From: Natronobacterium haloterrestre
GTDB lineage: Archaea > Halobacteriota > Halobacteria > Halobacteriales > Natrialbaceae
Direction: 5' to 3'
DNA length: 64,000 nt
Assembly: GCF_900112205.1 (NCBI RefSeq)
Contig: NZ_FOKW01000002.1
Span: 1 to 64,000 of the forward strand
Each line of letters starts with the position of its first letter. The first letter of the stretch is position 1. Positions 33,698-41,812 of this stretch are shown piece after piece. The translations under genes were made by a program, and so were the position numbers. Under the pieces are notes generated by a model. That model was not told the origin of the DNA and did not search any database. It worked only from the letters and a program-made list of their open reading frames with translations.

Positions 33698-34936
33698 TCA
33701 CACCGGCTCACGGAGAGCCCAGACGTCCTCGGTCGGCTCGAGGTCGCAGGGCTCGCTGCCGCGCTCGGTCAGTATCCCCGCGTGGTACAGCATCGCCTTC
33801 AACTGGAAGACGGTCGGCGAGTGATAGACCTCGCCGCGCTCGAGAGGTCCTCGCCGCAGGTCGCCGTCCTCGGTGAGCACTCGGCGGCGGACGTCGTCGT
33901 CGCCCCGGACGAACAGTTCGACGGCGAAGGCGGGGAATTGCTCGTGGAGCCACTCGACGACGTCGACGAGCGACGGTTCCGGGATGTCGTGGTCGTGCAT
34001 GGCCTGGAGTTCGCCGACGAGGAGTTCCGTCGCCTCGTAGTCGAACACCACGCGACGGGCCAGCCGACCCCACGCCGGGGCCAGGTCGACGAACCGCTTC
34101 GGCGAGCCGTGCCACGCCGCGAACTCCTCGAGGGCGGACTCGACGCTCCCGTGCCGGGACTTCGCGAACCGAATCACTTCCTCGCCCAGCGACGTGGGTT
34201 CGATCCGTGGGCCGTCCTCGATCAGCCCGAGGAACGCGGCCCCGCGCCGGGCGTCCGCGACGGCGTCGACCACGTCGTGGGTCGACAGTACGGTTGCGGT
34301 GTCGCTGTCGGCGTACTCCGCGAGGACGTAGCCGAGGTAGTTCTTCGGGTGGTTCAGCCCGAACGACTGGTCCGCGACGCCCCGGGCGCCGGCCTGGAAC
34401 CGCAGCGCCCGCGCCTCGGTCGTCGTCCGGTTGCCGACGACGCGGGGTACCTCGAGGGCGTCTACGTTCCCCGCGGCGTCGACGCCGAGCACGCCGACGT
34501 TCAGCTCCCGGGCGAGCGTCCGATCCGTCTCCGAGACCGACCCGGCGGGGACGGCGACGTACGCGACGTTCGCCTCGCCGAGCCGGTCGTGGGCCTGGAC
34601 GATCCCCCGCTGGGTGTCGACGCCGCCGCTTGCGTACCCCTTGGCTTCGACGGCGATCAGCGGCGGCTCGTCGCCGAGCCGTTCGACCGCCAGCAGGTCC
34701 GACTCGAGGGTCCGGACGCCGACGAGGTCCGGGTAGCCGCCGCCGACCCGAACGTGGTTGAACGGCGCCAGCAGGTCCCGGACCGTCGGATCGATCTGTC
34801 GTCCGGGTCGCCACTCGTCCTGCGAGAACTGCGTGTCGGCGACGGCGTAGGAGCCGGCTTCCTCGCCCGGGAAGAGGCGCTGCTTGGTGTGGGCGAGCAC
34901 CCGCGGTTCCGACAGCGACTCTGCCGCGCTGCTCAT
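33698..34936 (-). CDS. Orphan protein with a PD-(D/E)XK nuclease-like motif
   Basis: 412 residues. The N-terminal 170 have GGGYPDLVGVRTLESDLLAV, then PPLIAVEAKGYASGG: Asp70, Glu97 and Lys99 in the PD-x(n)-E-x-K arrangement of restriction-like nucleases. The middle (VSTHDVVDAVADARRGAAFL) and C-terminal parts (PTVFQLKAMLYHAGILTERG) look helical and winged-helix-like, possibly for DNA binding. No methyltransferase or helicase is adjacent, so it is not a standard restriction system. The role could be DNA repair, defence or something else; no function is assigned. Confidence 0.65.
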   Translation of the reverse strand: MSSAAESLSEPRVLAHTKQRLFPGEEAGSYAVADTQFSQDEWRPGRQIDPTVRDLLAPFNHVRVGGGYPDLVGVRTLESDLLAVERLGDEPPLIAVEAKGYASGGVDTQRGIVQAHDRLGEANVAYVAVPAGSVSETDRTLARELNVGVLGVDAAGNVDALEVPRVVGNRTTTEARALRFQAGARGVADQSFGLNHPKNYLGYVLAEYADSDTATVLSTHDVVDAVADARRGAAFLGLIEDGPRIEPTSLGEEVIRFAKSRHGSVESALEEFAAWHGSPKRFVDLAPAWGRLARRVVFDYEATELLVGELQAMHDHDIPEPSLVDVVEWLHEQFPAFAVELFVRGDDDVRRRVLTEDGDLRRGPLERGEVYHSPTVFQLKAMLYHAGILTERGSEPCDLEPTEDVWALREPV

Positions 34937-35006
34937 ACGAGCTGGCTTGAGACCGCGCCCCCATAACAGTACCTGGCTCCGCCGGTACCGAACGCGGTGG
35001 GCGTGC

Positions 35007-35183
35007 CTACCGGCGGGCGGACAGGTACAGGGCTATCGATCCGCTCAGGATCGCTCCGGCAGCCGCGGACGATACCAGTCCGAGCACGAGGTTCCCCTCG
35101 GTTATCGCCGCGATCGCGCCACCGGCCACGGCACCGGCGCCACCCGCGGCCCCGATCATCGCCCCATCCGGAACGTCGCTCAT
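35007..35183 (-). CDS. Small two-TM glycine-rich membrane protein
   Basis: 58 residues from the ATG at 35183 (MSDVPDGAMIGAAGG); the longer frame would need a TTG. Two hydrophobic segments: GAMIGAAGGAGAVAGGAIAA (Gly/Ala-zipper-like) and LVLGLVSSAAAGAILSGSIA. It is one of two neighbouring small MSD-starting membrane proteins. Function unknown. Confidence 0.5.
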   Translation of the reverse strand: MSDVPDGAMIGAAGGAGAVAGGAIAAITEGNLVLGLVSSAAAGAILSGSIALYLSARR

Positions 35184-35297
35184 ACCCGCACCGTCCGACT
35201 GGAGCACAGTCAACGTAGCGATCGAACGACACGTCCTCGGTGGATCGCCACACGGGTTCTCTCTAGCTGCGCCGGGTGCTCCGGTACCTACGGTCGC

Positions 35298-35483
35298 TTA
35301 CGGTTCGGACGTAACGAACAGAACAACGAGTGCCAGACCCATAGTTACCGCGGACAGCGGTTCCCAGTTTCCCGTCTTTCCCACATAGTAGGTGGCCGTA
35401 CTGGCCGCTATAATTCCGAGCAAAGAGACAGCTATCTCCACTTTCTCGTCGACGACGATCTTCGGTACGGTGTGGTCGCTCAC
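35298..35483 (-). CDS. Small two-TM membrane protein, leaderless GTG start
   Basis: 61 residues from a GTG (MSDHTVPKIVVDEKVEIAV). TM segments: VSLLGIIAASTATYYVG and VTMGLALVVLFV. A strong TATA-like AATAAAATAC (minus strand, 35499-35508) is 20-25 bp before the GTG, supporting a real leaderless gene. Function unknown. It lies 115 bp upstream of the other small membrane protein. Confidence 0.55.
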   Translation of the reverse strand: MSDHTVPKIVVDEKVEIAVSLLGIIAASTATYYVGKTGNWEPLSAVTMGLALVVLFVTSEP

Positions 35484-35498
35484 GGGCGGGTTTTATTC

Positions 35499-35508
35499 AT
35501 GTATTTTA
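35499..35508 (-). promoter_or_regulatory. TATA box of the small membrane protein gene at 35298-35483
   Basis: AATAAAATAC on the minus strand, 16-25 bp before the GTG, supports this short gene being real and leaderless. Confidence 0.55.
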
Positions 35509-35796
35509 TTTAACCACTATGGTTGCTCGGAGGTGTGGCCCGATTTCCCGTCCGGACTGAACGCGAGTTTTCCCCTCTCTGAATACAACTGGTCACCGTT
35601 CGCGCTCCCCCGAGGAGGACTCCCCGCCGACGGTCACCGCAGCGACGACGATCCCTCGAGTTCGCTCCGGCTCCGGCTCCGGCCAGCGAGCCGACCGTCC
35701 CGAGCGCGGCGAGCGCGAGGCCCGCCGCCCGGATGACCGACCCGGGATCGAACAGGGACACCAGCCGGAGTCCGACGACCGCCGCTCGAGGGGAGC

Positions 35797-35862
35797 GGGA
35801 GCGCCCGTCGGAACGCCTCTCGGTGGGCCGGGAGCGACCGTCGGAACGCCTCTCGGCGACTC
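35797..35862. repeat. Two tandem 33-bp repeat units
   Basis: Units start at 35797 and 35830 and share GGGAGCG-C/A-CCGTCGG then AACGCCTCTCGG. They lie about 55 bp before the DCC-family gene. A slip-strand duplication is the simplest explanation. Confidence 0.6.
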
Positions 35863-35915
35863 CACTCACCGAGACCGGGACGCCTATTTTGTACCTCGAG
35901 CCCGTCTATCCCCAC

Positions 35916-36326
35916 GTGACCGACACCCAGGACACGTTCGTCTTCGACGACGACTGCGGTTTCTGTACCTGGTGGGCCGACTCCTTCGACGAGCACACCG
36001 ACCTCCGGATCGTCGGCTTCAGCGACCTGACCCCCGAGTTGCGCGACCGCCTGCCGGAAAACTACGAGGCCTGCTCGCACCTGGTGACCGACGACCGGGT
36101 CTACTCCTGTGGCGCGTCGATCGAGGAGGCGTTCGTCCGCTCGGACGTCGCCGGACCGCTCCGGGACGTCGTCCCGTTCCTCAGGAACTTCGAGGACTAC
36201 GAACGGCTCCGCGAGCGATGGTATCGGTCGATCGCCGACGAGCGGGACCGCTGGGGCCAGTTCGTCTCGAAGACGCCGCCGGCGAGCGGCGACGGCGACG
36301 AGGCGGACGACTCGACCTCGAGCTAG
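35916..36326 (+). CDS. DCC-family (DUF393) thiol-disulfide oxidoreductase-like protein
   Basis: 136 residues from the GTG at 35916. VFDDDCGFCTWWADSF is the DxDCxxC motif (Cys in CGFC) that gives the DCC family its name. LVTDDRVYSCGASIEEAFV and LRNFEDYERLRERWYR follow. Family proteins are thioredoxin-like and thought to be redox-active; a specific partner is not known. The acidic C-terminus is disordered. Confidence 0.82.
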   Translation: MTDTQDTFVFDDDCGFCTWWADSFDEHTDLRIVGFSDLTPELRDRLPENYEACSHLVTDDRVYSCGASIEEAFVRSDVAGPLRDVVPFLRNFEDYERLRERWYRSIADERDRWGQFVSKTPPASGDGDEADDSTSS

Positions 36327-36454
36327 TCCCTCTATGCCGTCCCCTCGGAAGCCGCATCCGGGGTCTCGAGGACCGCCGGCTGGACCTGGCTCCCGACCCG
36401 TTCCTGCCACCACCAGTCACCCTTCCCGTTTTTCGGATGTCGGCCCGATACCGG

Positions 36455-37261
36455 TCACTCTTCGTCCCTTTCGCGTTCTCCCTCGTACTCGGTCAGCCAC
36501 GACCGCACGACCCCCTGTACCGCGCCGGTCGTGCTCCCGAGGTTCAGCAACTGGTAACCCGAGTCGGCCTTCTCGTTGACGTCGTCCATTCCGAACCCGA
36601 GGCCGCCCAGCGGGACGTCCGCTTCGAGTGCCGCCGTCCGGATCTCCTCGACCAGTTCTTCGACCTCCTCGTGGGCCGGTTCGCCCGGGTGACCCGTCGC
36701 GACGGCGAGGTCAAGCGGCCCGGCGAAGACGAAGCCGAGTTCCGGCACCGACAGGATCTCCTCGAGGTTGTCGACCGCGGTCGGGTGTTCGATCGTCGCG
36801 CCGACGACGATCTCCTCGTCCTCGGTCGCCGCGTAGTCCGCGGTCGTTCCCCAGCGGCTCGCCCGCGGGTTCGCAAAGCCCCGACGGCCCGGCTCGCCGT
36901 CGTACTCGAACCGGGCCGCACGCACCGCCTGCCGGACGTCGTCGGCACTCTCGACCCGCGAGACGAACAGGTTTCGCACGCCTGCGTCGAGGACCTTCCT
37001 GACCGTCCCGGGATCGGGATCGGGCAACCGGACGAGCAGTTCCGTCCCCGACGTATCCGCGGCCCGCAGGAGTTCCTCGAGGCGGTCGCCGTCCCGCGGG
37101 CTCGGGCCGCCGTGTTCCAGATCGATCCAGACGAAATCCAGCCCGAGTTCGCCGTACAGTTCGACCAGCGTCGGCGAGTAGGTACTCTCGAGAACGCCCA
37201 GCGCGACGGTATCGGACTCGAGGGTTCGGCGGAGCGAGTTGATCCGCGGTGAACTCGTCAT
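36455..37261 (-). CDS. HpcH/HpaI-family aldolase
   Basis: 268 residues. TIM-barrel metal-dependent aldolase signatures: LGLDFVWIDLEHGGPSPRDG (metal and substrate loop), LVRLPDPDPGTVRKVLDAG (Arg) and ATIEHPTAVDNLEEIL (catalytic Glu), then FAGPLDLAVATGHPG with the metal-binding Asp. Family enzymes cleave 2-oxo-4-hydroxy acids (HpaI, 2-keto-3-deoxy sugar acid aldolases) to pyruvate and an aldehyde. Substrate unknown; no aromatic degradation genes are near. Confidence 0.88.
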   Translation of the reverse strand: MTSSPRINSLRRTLESDTVALGVLESTYSPTLVELYGELGLDFVWIDLEHGGPSPRDGDRLEELLRAADTSGTELLVRLPDPDPGTVRKVLDAGVRNLFVSRVESADDVRQAVRAARFEYDGEPGRRGFANPRASRWGTTADYAATEDEEIVVGATIEHPTAVDNLEEILSVPELGFVFAGPLDLAVATGHPGEPAHEEVEELVEEIRTAALEADVPLGGLGFGMDDVNEKADSGYQLLNLGSTTGAVQGVVRSWLTEYEGERERDEE

Positions 37262-37350
37262 GGGCGACGGACACCGGTGGCGAAAATAAACGTTGGCGGC
37301 GAGGCTGCGGGGGTGGGTGGCTATTTGTGTCGAGCGGACGGAACGAGTCC

Positions 37351-37857
37351 ATGGAGCGACTCTCGATCGACGACCTCGAGCCCGACCCGTACGACGACGA
37401 CCTCCACACCGACCGCCGGGACCTCACGGGGCCGCTGTCGCTCGCGAACGTCTCGGTCGTCCGCTACGCCCTCGAGCCGGGCGAGCGGTTCAGCGGCGCG
37501 GCCCACGCCCACCCCGATCAGGAGGAGGTCTTCGTCGTCCTCGAGGGGGAGGCGACGTTCGAGGTCGGGCAGGCGACGGACGACGGCGGCCCGCGGACGG
37601 TCACGGTCGGCGAGAACGAGGCGATCAGGTTCGCGCCCGGGGAGTTCCAGACCGGAGGGAACGATGCCGACGACGAGCGACTGGTCGCGCTGGGGCTGGG
37701 CGCACCTCGGGAGAGCGGGGACGTCCTGGTCGATCGGATCCCTGTCCTCGACGAGGGGTCGGTGACGTGTCCGGACTGCGGGCACGAACACCTGCGGATC
37801 GGCGAGGACGGACTCGTCTGTCCCGAGTGTGGGGCGACGACGACCGTCGAGGAGTGA
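37351..37857 (+). CDS. Cupin protein with C-terminal zinc ribbon
   Basis: 168 residues from the ATG at 37351. The cupin fold has AAHAHPDQEEVFVVLEGEAT (motif 1: two His and Glu) and IRFAPGEFQTGGNDADDERL (motif 2, without an obvious His). The C-terminal 35 residues form a C4 ribbon: TCPDCGHEHLRI and LVCPECGATTTVEE. The cupin probably binds a metal, and the ribbon may bind nucleic acid or protein. Substrate unknown. The start was chosen from the conserved MERLSIDDLEPDPY beginning. Confidence 0.82.
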   Translation: MERLSIDDLEPDPYDDDLHTDRRDLTGPLSLANVSVVRYALEPGERFSGAAHAHPDQEEVFVVLEGEATFEVGQATDDGGPRTVTVGENEAIRFAPGEFQTGGNDADDERLVALGLGAPRESGDVLVDRIPVLDEGSVTCPDCGHEHLRIGEDGLVCPECGATTTVEE

Positions 37858-37906
37858 CTCCGTCGACGCCGATATCGACGCCGACGCCGACGCCGACGCC
37901 GACGAG

Positions 37907-39436
37907 TCAGAGGTAGCCCAGATCCGCGAGCCGTTCTTTCGTTCCGGCCTCCATCTCGACGTCCCCGCCGGCAGCCGCCCCGGACAGCGGCCCGAGTTCC
38001 TCCTCGAGTCGGTTCCGCAACCGCCGGACCCGCTCCCGGTTCTCGTCGCTGCGATCCGTGCGCTCGCTGGGATCGGTCGGCACGTGATGTAACCGCTCGT
38101 AGCCGTCGCTGCCCTGGACGTACTTGTACTCGAGCGTGCGGACCGCCCGGAGGCGACGGTCGAACGCCCGGACGCGCTCGGGGATCGCGTTCTCGCCGAA
38201 CCTGGCCTCGAGGCGCTCGATCGACGGCTGCGGGGCGACGTATTCGGCGAAGGCCGCCTCGCGGACTTTTGCGGTGCCGCTCGTTCCCGCCCCCTGGCCT
38301 CCCGCTGCCGTCACCGCCGCCAACATCGAACGCCCCGGTCCCTGGTCGCGAAACATCGGATCGTCGACGCCGGCGGCCTCGAGCAGCGTGAGCGGGAGGT
38401 CGAGCAACTGGACGAGGTCGGACCGCCGGCCGACGCCCGTGAAGGGGCCGCCGTGTGCGACCAGCGGGACGTTCAACAGCGTGTCGTAGAGGTTGTACTG
38501 GTGGCCGAAGAAGTCCCGCTCGCCGATGTGCTCGCCGTGATCGCCACAGACGACCAGCAGGGTGTCCTCCCACTCGCCCGCGTCCTCGAGGGCCGTGCGG
38601 AGCTCGGCGAGCTGGTCGTCGACGTAGGCCAGTTCGGCGCGGTACAGGCCACGGAGGGCGGCGAACTCGCGGTCGGAGAGTTCGTACTCCCCGCAGTCGT
38701 AGGCGCGGGGATCCTGCCGGACGTCGACGGCCTCCTCGTAGCTCGTGTGGTCGGGAAGAAACCGCTCGGCGTACTCGCGCGGCGGATCGTACTCGACGTG
38801 GGGTTCGATGAAGTTACAGAACAGGAAGAAGGGCCGGTCGTCGTCCCGGCCGACGAACCAGTCGCGGAGCCAGTCGGTCGTCCGGTCCGCGCCGTCGTCG
38901 CCGGCCGGCTGGAGGAACTCGCTGTAGAGGACGTTCGCGGCGTTTACCAGCGGATTCCCCTCGAAGAGCCGATCGCGGGCCGCCCGGAGCTTCTCCCGTC
39001 GGTCCTCCCCCCGAACGACCGCTCCCATGTCGGTGTCGGACTGGATGTACTGCCACCCTTTCCGTAACTCGTCGAAGCCCCGGTGGAAGCCGAACTCCTC
39101 TGTCAGCCAGGTGTTGTTCGAGACGCCTATCGTCCGAAACCCGGCTTCGGAAAACGCCTCGGGGAGCGTCCGGAGGTCGCCGTCGAGGTAGGTGTGTCCG
39201 CCGTGAGCGCCGTGTTCCGACGGGTAGGTTCCGGTGAACATCGAGGCGTGAGACGGCAGCGTCCACGGGGCCGTCGCGAAGGCGTTGTCGAAGGCCGTCC
39301 CCTCCTCGGCGAGTTGTATCAGGGTCGGCGTGGTCCGTTCCCCCACGCTCGCGGCGCGAGCCGTGTCGAGGACGACAAGCGCCACGTTGTCGATAGTCTC
39401 ATGTGACTCGGAGACACGTCCGTTGGATTCCGACAT
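37907..39436 (-). CDS. Sulfatase-family (alkaline phosphatase superfamily) hydrolase
   Basis: 509 residues. VALVVLDTARAASVG (D24) is the first metal motif; APWTLPSHASMFTGTYPSEH holds the nucleophile position T59. Canonical sulfatases have C/S-x-P-x-R; here it reads T-L-P-S-H, so no formylglycine is possible. Thr is the nucleophile in phosphodiesterase and phosphotransferase relatives. DTLLVVCGDHGEHIGERDFF provides the second metal site. A sulfate, phosphate or phosphoethanolamine ester could be the substrate. No signal peptide. It is divergent from the CMD-family gene. Confidence 0.82.
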   Translation of the reverse strand: MSESNGRVSESHETIDNVALVVLDTARAASVGERTTPTLIQLAEEGTAFDNAFATAPWTLPSHASMFTGTYPSEHGAHGGHTYLDGDLRTLPEAFSEAGFRTIGVSNNTWLTEEFGFHRGFDELRKGWQYIQSDTDMGAVVRGEDRREKLRAARDRLFEGNPLVNAANVLYSEFLQPAGDDGADRTTDWLRDWFVGRDDDRPFFLFCNFIEPHVEYDPPREYAERFLPDHTSYEEAVDVRQDPRAYDCGEYELSDREFAALRGLYRAELAYVDDQLAELRTALEDAGEWEDTLLVVCGDHGEHIGERDFFGHQYNLYDTLLNVPLVAHGGPFTGVGRRSDLVQLLDLPLTLLEAAGVDDPMFRDQGPGRSMLAAVTAAGGQGAGTSGTAKVREAAFAEYVAPQPSIERLEARFGENAIPERVRAFDRRLRAVRTLEYKYVQGSDGYERLHHVPTDPSERTDRSDENRERVRRLRNRLEEELGPLSGAAAGGDVEMEAGTKERLADLGYL

Positions 39437-39496
39437 GGTTGGTACACCCCCACTCCACCCCTCATGGAAAAGGCCGTCCGCCCGGACTATGCAGGT

Positions 39497-39527
39497 GCTT
39501 CACGATATCACGATATCGTGACGAAGC
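39497..39527. promoter_or_regulatory. Palindromic operator candidate between sulfatase and CMD genes
   Basis: A perfect 12-bp palindrome CACGATATCGTG (39509-39520) is preceded by a direct half CACGATAT (39501-39508). The whole forms an imperfect hairpin from GCTTCACGATATC to GATATCGTGACGAAGC. It lies 57 bp before the CMD start and about 60 bp before the sulfatase start. A regulator site is inferred. Confidence 0.4.
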
Positions 39528-39583
39528 GCTCGCGCGGCTTCTCGACCCCGAGCGTTATCGCCCTCCGCGTTGACGCTGCGGCC

Positions 39584-39955
39584 ATGTCAGAGGAGACCGA
39601 GAACCCGATAGACCCCGAGGAACTGCCGTCGACCGCCGGCGAGTTCGCCGCGGAGTACCCCGACGTCTGGGACCGGTACGCCGATCTCGGCGAGGCCTGT
39701 GCCGCCAGCGGCCCGATCGACGGCGAAGCGAAGCGACTGGTCAAACTCGCGCTCGCGGTCGCCGCCCAATCGGAGGGCGCGGTCCACTCCCACGTCCGGC
39801 GTGCCCGCGACGAAGGCGTCCAGCCGGAAACGCTGCGCCACGTCGCCGTGCTCTCGATCCCGACGATCGGGTTCCCGCAGGCGATGGCGGCGCTGAGCTG
39901 GATCGACGATCCGGTCGACGAGGGCGCCGATACGGGGTCCGGACCCCGCGAGTAG
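39584..39955 (+). CDS. Carboxymuconolactone decarboxylase-family (AhpD-like) protein
   Basis: 123 residues from the ATG at 39584. The CMD helical fold is seen in DGEAKRLVKLALAVAAQSEGAV, then HSHVRRARDEGVQPETLRH and ETLRHVAVLSIPTIGFPQAM. AhpD-type peroxidase-reducing members carry a CxxC before the His; here SEGAVHSH has no Cys, so thiol redox chemistry is unlikely. A decarboxylase or binding role is possible. Divergent from the sulfatase-like gene. Confidence 0.82.
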   Translation: MSEETENPIDPEELPSTAGEFAAEYPDVWDRYADLGEACAASGPIDGEAKRLVKLALAVAAQSEGAVHSHVRRARDEGVQPETLRHVAVLSIPTIGFPQAMAALSWIDDPVDEGADTGSGPRE

Positions 39956-40172
39956 CCTCGCCCGCGCCCCCGGCTTCGACGCTCCTAACTCCGTGGCCCC
40001 AGTCCCTCGAGTCGAGAACATGCCCGCGCCACGGTTTCCGACGTCGATCTCGGAGTCGAACGACGGGGGAGACGCTGACGGCACCGCCGGTTCCGATGCC
40101 GATGCTGATGCCGATGAAGATGCCAACACCGATGTCGCTTCCGGTACCGACGGCGACTCGAGTTCGGGGTCC

Positions 40173-41123
40173 ATGCGCGCCTACCGGATCGCCTACGACG
40201 GCACCGACTACCACGGCTTCCAGCGCCAGCCCTCGGTCCCGACCGTCGAGGGAGCGATCTTCGCCGCGTTGCGCTCGCTCGAGGTGTTCGATCCGGATGC
40301 CGACGACGGGACCGGGTCCGCAGTCAGACCCGCCGGCTATGCCGCCGCCGGCCGGACCGACAAAGGTGTCTCAGCGATCGCGCAGACGATCGCTTTCGAG
40401 GCCCCCGACTGGCTCACTCCGCGGGCGCTGAACGGGGAGCTGCCCGCGGACGTTCGCGCGTGGGCCGTCGCCGACGCGCCGGAGGGGTTCCACGCGACCC
40501 ATCACGCCCGGAACCGGGAGTACACCTACCACCTGTACGCGCCGCTCGAGGGTGGCACCGACGGCTCGACTCCGGGTGGCGACCCCAAACGGCGGCCCCC
40601 GTCCAGCCCGCCCGTCCCGCCCGCCGACGCCGCTCGCGTCGACGACGAGCGGATCCAGACCGCCTGTCGCGCGCTCTCCGGTGAACACGACTACCACAAT
40701 CTCGCCGCCGACGACGACCCCGACCGTACCGAACGCTCGCTGACGATCGAGGCGACTCGCGACGGCGACTACCTCGTCTGTACGGTCGAGGCGGACGGCT
40801 TCGCCCGGCAACTGGTCCGGCGACTCGTCTCGCTCGTCCGCGAGATCGGAGCCGGCGACTCGCCCCTCGAGAAGGTCGATCGCGTCCTCGCGGACGAACC
40901 GTTGCCCGGCCCCGAGGGGGTCGGTCCCGCACCGCCGGAGCCGCTCGTGCTCACCGGCGTCGAGTACCCCGATCCACTCGAGTTCCGGGTCGACCCGGTC
41001 GCGGCCGAGAGCGCTCGCGACGTCTTCGGCGCGCGGTCGGTCGAACGGGAGACGGGCGCGCGGGTCGCGGGGCAACTGGCGGCCGGCGTCGACACCCAGG
41101 ACGTGGATTCCTCCCTCGAGTGA
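40173..41123 (+). CDS. truA: tRNA pseudouridine(38-40) synthase TruA
   Basis: 316 residues from the ATG at 40173 (MRAYRIAYDGTDYHGFQRQP). The catalytic Asp is in AAGRTDKGVSA, and HATHHARNREYTYHLYAP and VDGFARQLVRRLVSLVREIG are typical TruA segments. It isomerises uridines 38-40 of the tRNA anticodon arm. An upstream in-frame start at 39993 would add 60 residues of Asp/Ala repeat encoded by GATGCC-type simple DNA, which looks like 5' sequence and not protein. A Gly/Pro/Arg-rich insertion at about residues 129-152 is unusual in length. Confidence 0.9.
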   Translation: MRAYRIAYDGTDYHGFQRQPSVPTVEGAIFAALRSLEVFDPDADDGTGSAVRPAGYAAAGRTDKGVSAIAQTIAFEAPDWLTPRALNGELPADVRAWAVADAPEGFHATHHARNREYTYHLYAPLEGGTDGSTPGGDPKRRPPSSPPVPPADAARVDDERIQTACRALSGEHDYHNLAADDDPDRTERSLTIEATRDGDYLVCTVEADGFARQLVRRLVSLVREIGAGDSPLEKVDRVLADEPLPGPEGVGPAPPEPLVLTGVEYPDPLEFRVDPVAAESARDVFGARSVERETGARVAGQLAAGVDTQDVDSSLE

Positions 41124-41160
41124 TCGGTCCTCGAGTGCTGCCGATGAGAGAGAGAGGGCT

Positions 41161-41168
41161 TTTTATAT
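41161..41168 (+). promoter_or_regulatory. TATA box of the small membrane protein gene at 41189
   Basis: TTTTATAT lies 21-28 bp before the ATG, the spacing of a leaderless haloarchaeal transcript. Confidence 0.6.
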
Positions 41169-41188
41169 CGCGGCACACAGGTCGGCCC

Positions 41189-41431
41189 ATGGAACTGTCG
41201 CCGGAGGAGTACGGTGCGTACTGGCGCGCGTCGATCCGGGTCGCCGGGGGCGCGTTGATCCTCTTTCTCGCGGTGCGTCTCACCGCGCCGCTGCTCTCTC
41301 ACCCCAACCCCGGCGCGGTCGGCCTGGGGATCTTCCTGCTCGTCGCCCTGTTTTTCGTCGGCTCGTTCGCCGCGATGCTCGGGGTCGCCCGGGTCGTCCG
41401 GACGGCCGTCGACGCCGAGATGCGGGGGTAG
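41189..41431 (+). CDS. Small two-TM membrane protein
   Basis: 80 residues from the ATG at 41189 (MELSPEEYGAYWRAS), with TM helices ASIRVAGGALILFLAVRL and GLGIFLLVALFFVGSFAA. The TATA box TTTTATAT at 41161-41168 lies about 24 bp before the ATG, the clearest leaderless promoter in this area. Function unknown. Downstream, 41432-41470 is an AAGACC-type simple repeat. Confidence 0.65.
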   Translation: MELSPEEYGAYWRASIRVAGGALILFLAVRLTAPLLSHPNPGAVGLGIFLLVALFFVGSFAAMLGVARVVRTAVDAEMRG

Positions 41432-41503
41432 GTAGAAGATCAAGACCAAGACCAAGACCAAGACGAAGACAGGTATATCCACCTCGAGTCCCTCCCCGTT
41501 CGC

Positions 41504-41812
41504 ATGAGCGATTCCGACCGGGAGGACGAGGTGCGAACCGCCGTCGCGAGCTTTCTCGAGCGGAACTTCCCCCAGATCCGGGGCCACGGCGGCGACTTCG
41601 CGGTCACCGAGGTCGACCTCGAGGACGCTCGCGTCTCGATCACCCTCTCGGGAGCCTGCAGCGGCTGTGGCGTGAGTTCGATGACGACCCAGGCGATCCA
41701 GCAGCGACTGCCCTCCGAGGTCGAGGCCGTCGACGTCGTCTCGGTGTCGACCGGGTTCGACGGCCTCGCGGAGGGGACCTCCCGCGACGTGCCGCCGGAC
41801 GTCCCGTTCTAG
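41504..41812 (+). CDS. NifU C-terminal-domain iron-sulfur scaffold protein
   Basis: 102 residues. The NifU C-terminal/Nfu motif is ITLSGACSGCGVSSMTTQ with the CSGC cysteine pair, preceded by FPQIRGHGGDFAVTEVD. Nfu-type proteins bind a labile [4Fe-4S] cluster between two subunits and pass it on. The last bases overlap the stop of the convergent M28 peptidase gene. Confidence 0.87.
   Translation: MSDSDREDEVRTAVASFLERNFPQIRGHGGDFAVTEVDLEDARVSITLSGACSGCGVSSMTTQAIQQRLPSEVEAVDVVSVSTGFDGLAEGTSRDVPPDVPF

Larger units (their letters stand above)
35484..35915. other. Intergenic region with tandem repeat
   Basis: Its left part is AT-rich and holds the TATA box of the 35298 gene. The right part is very GC-rich and contains two tandem 33-bp units at 35797-35862. 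Frames running through it (RSDGRSRPTERRSDGRSR-type) are repeat artefacts and not genes. Confidence 0.5.

Noticed and set aside
35733-35915. N-terminal extension of the DCC protein
   Set aside because: Runs through the 33-bp tandem repeat; the GTG at 35916 sits just before the conserved motif.
39993-40172. 60-residue N-terminal extension of TruA
   Set aside because: Encoded by GATGCC simple sequence; the TruA fold begins at MRAYRIAYDG.
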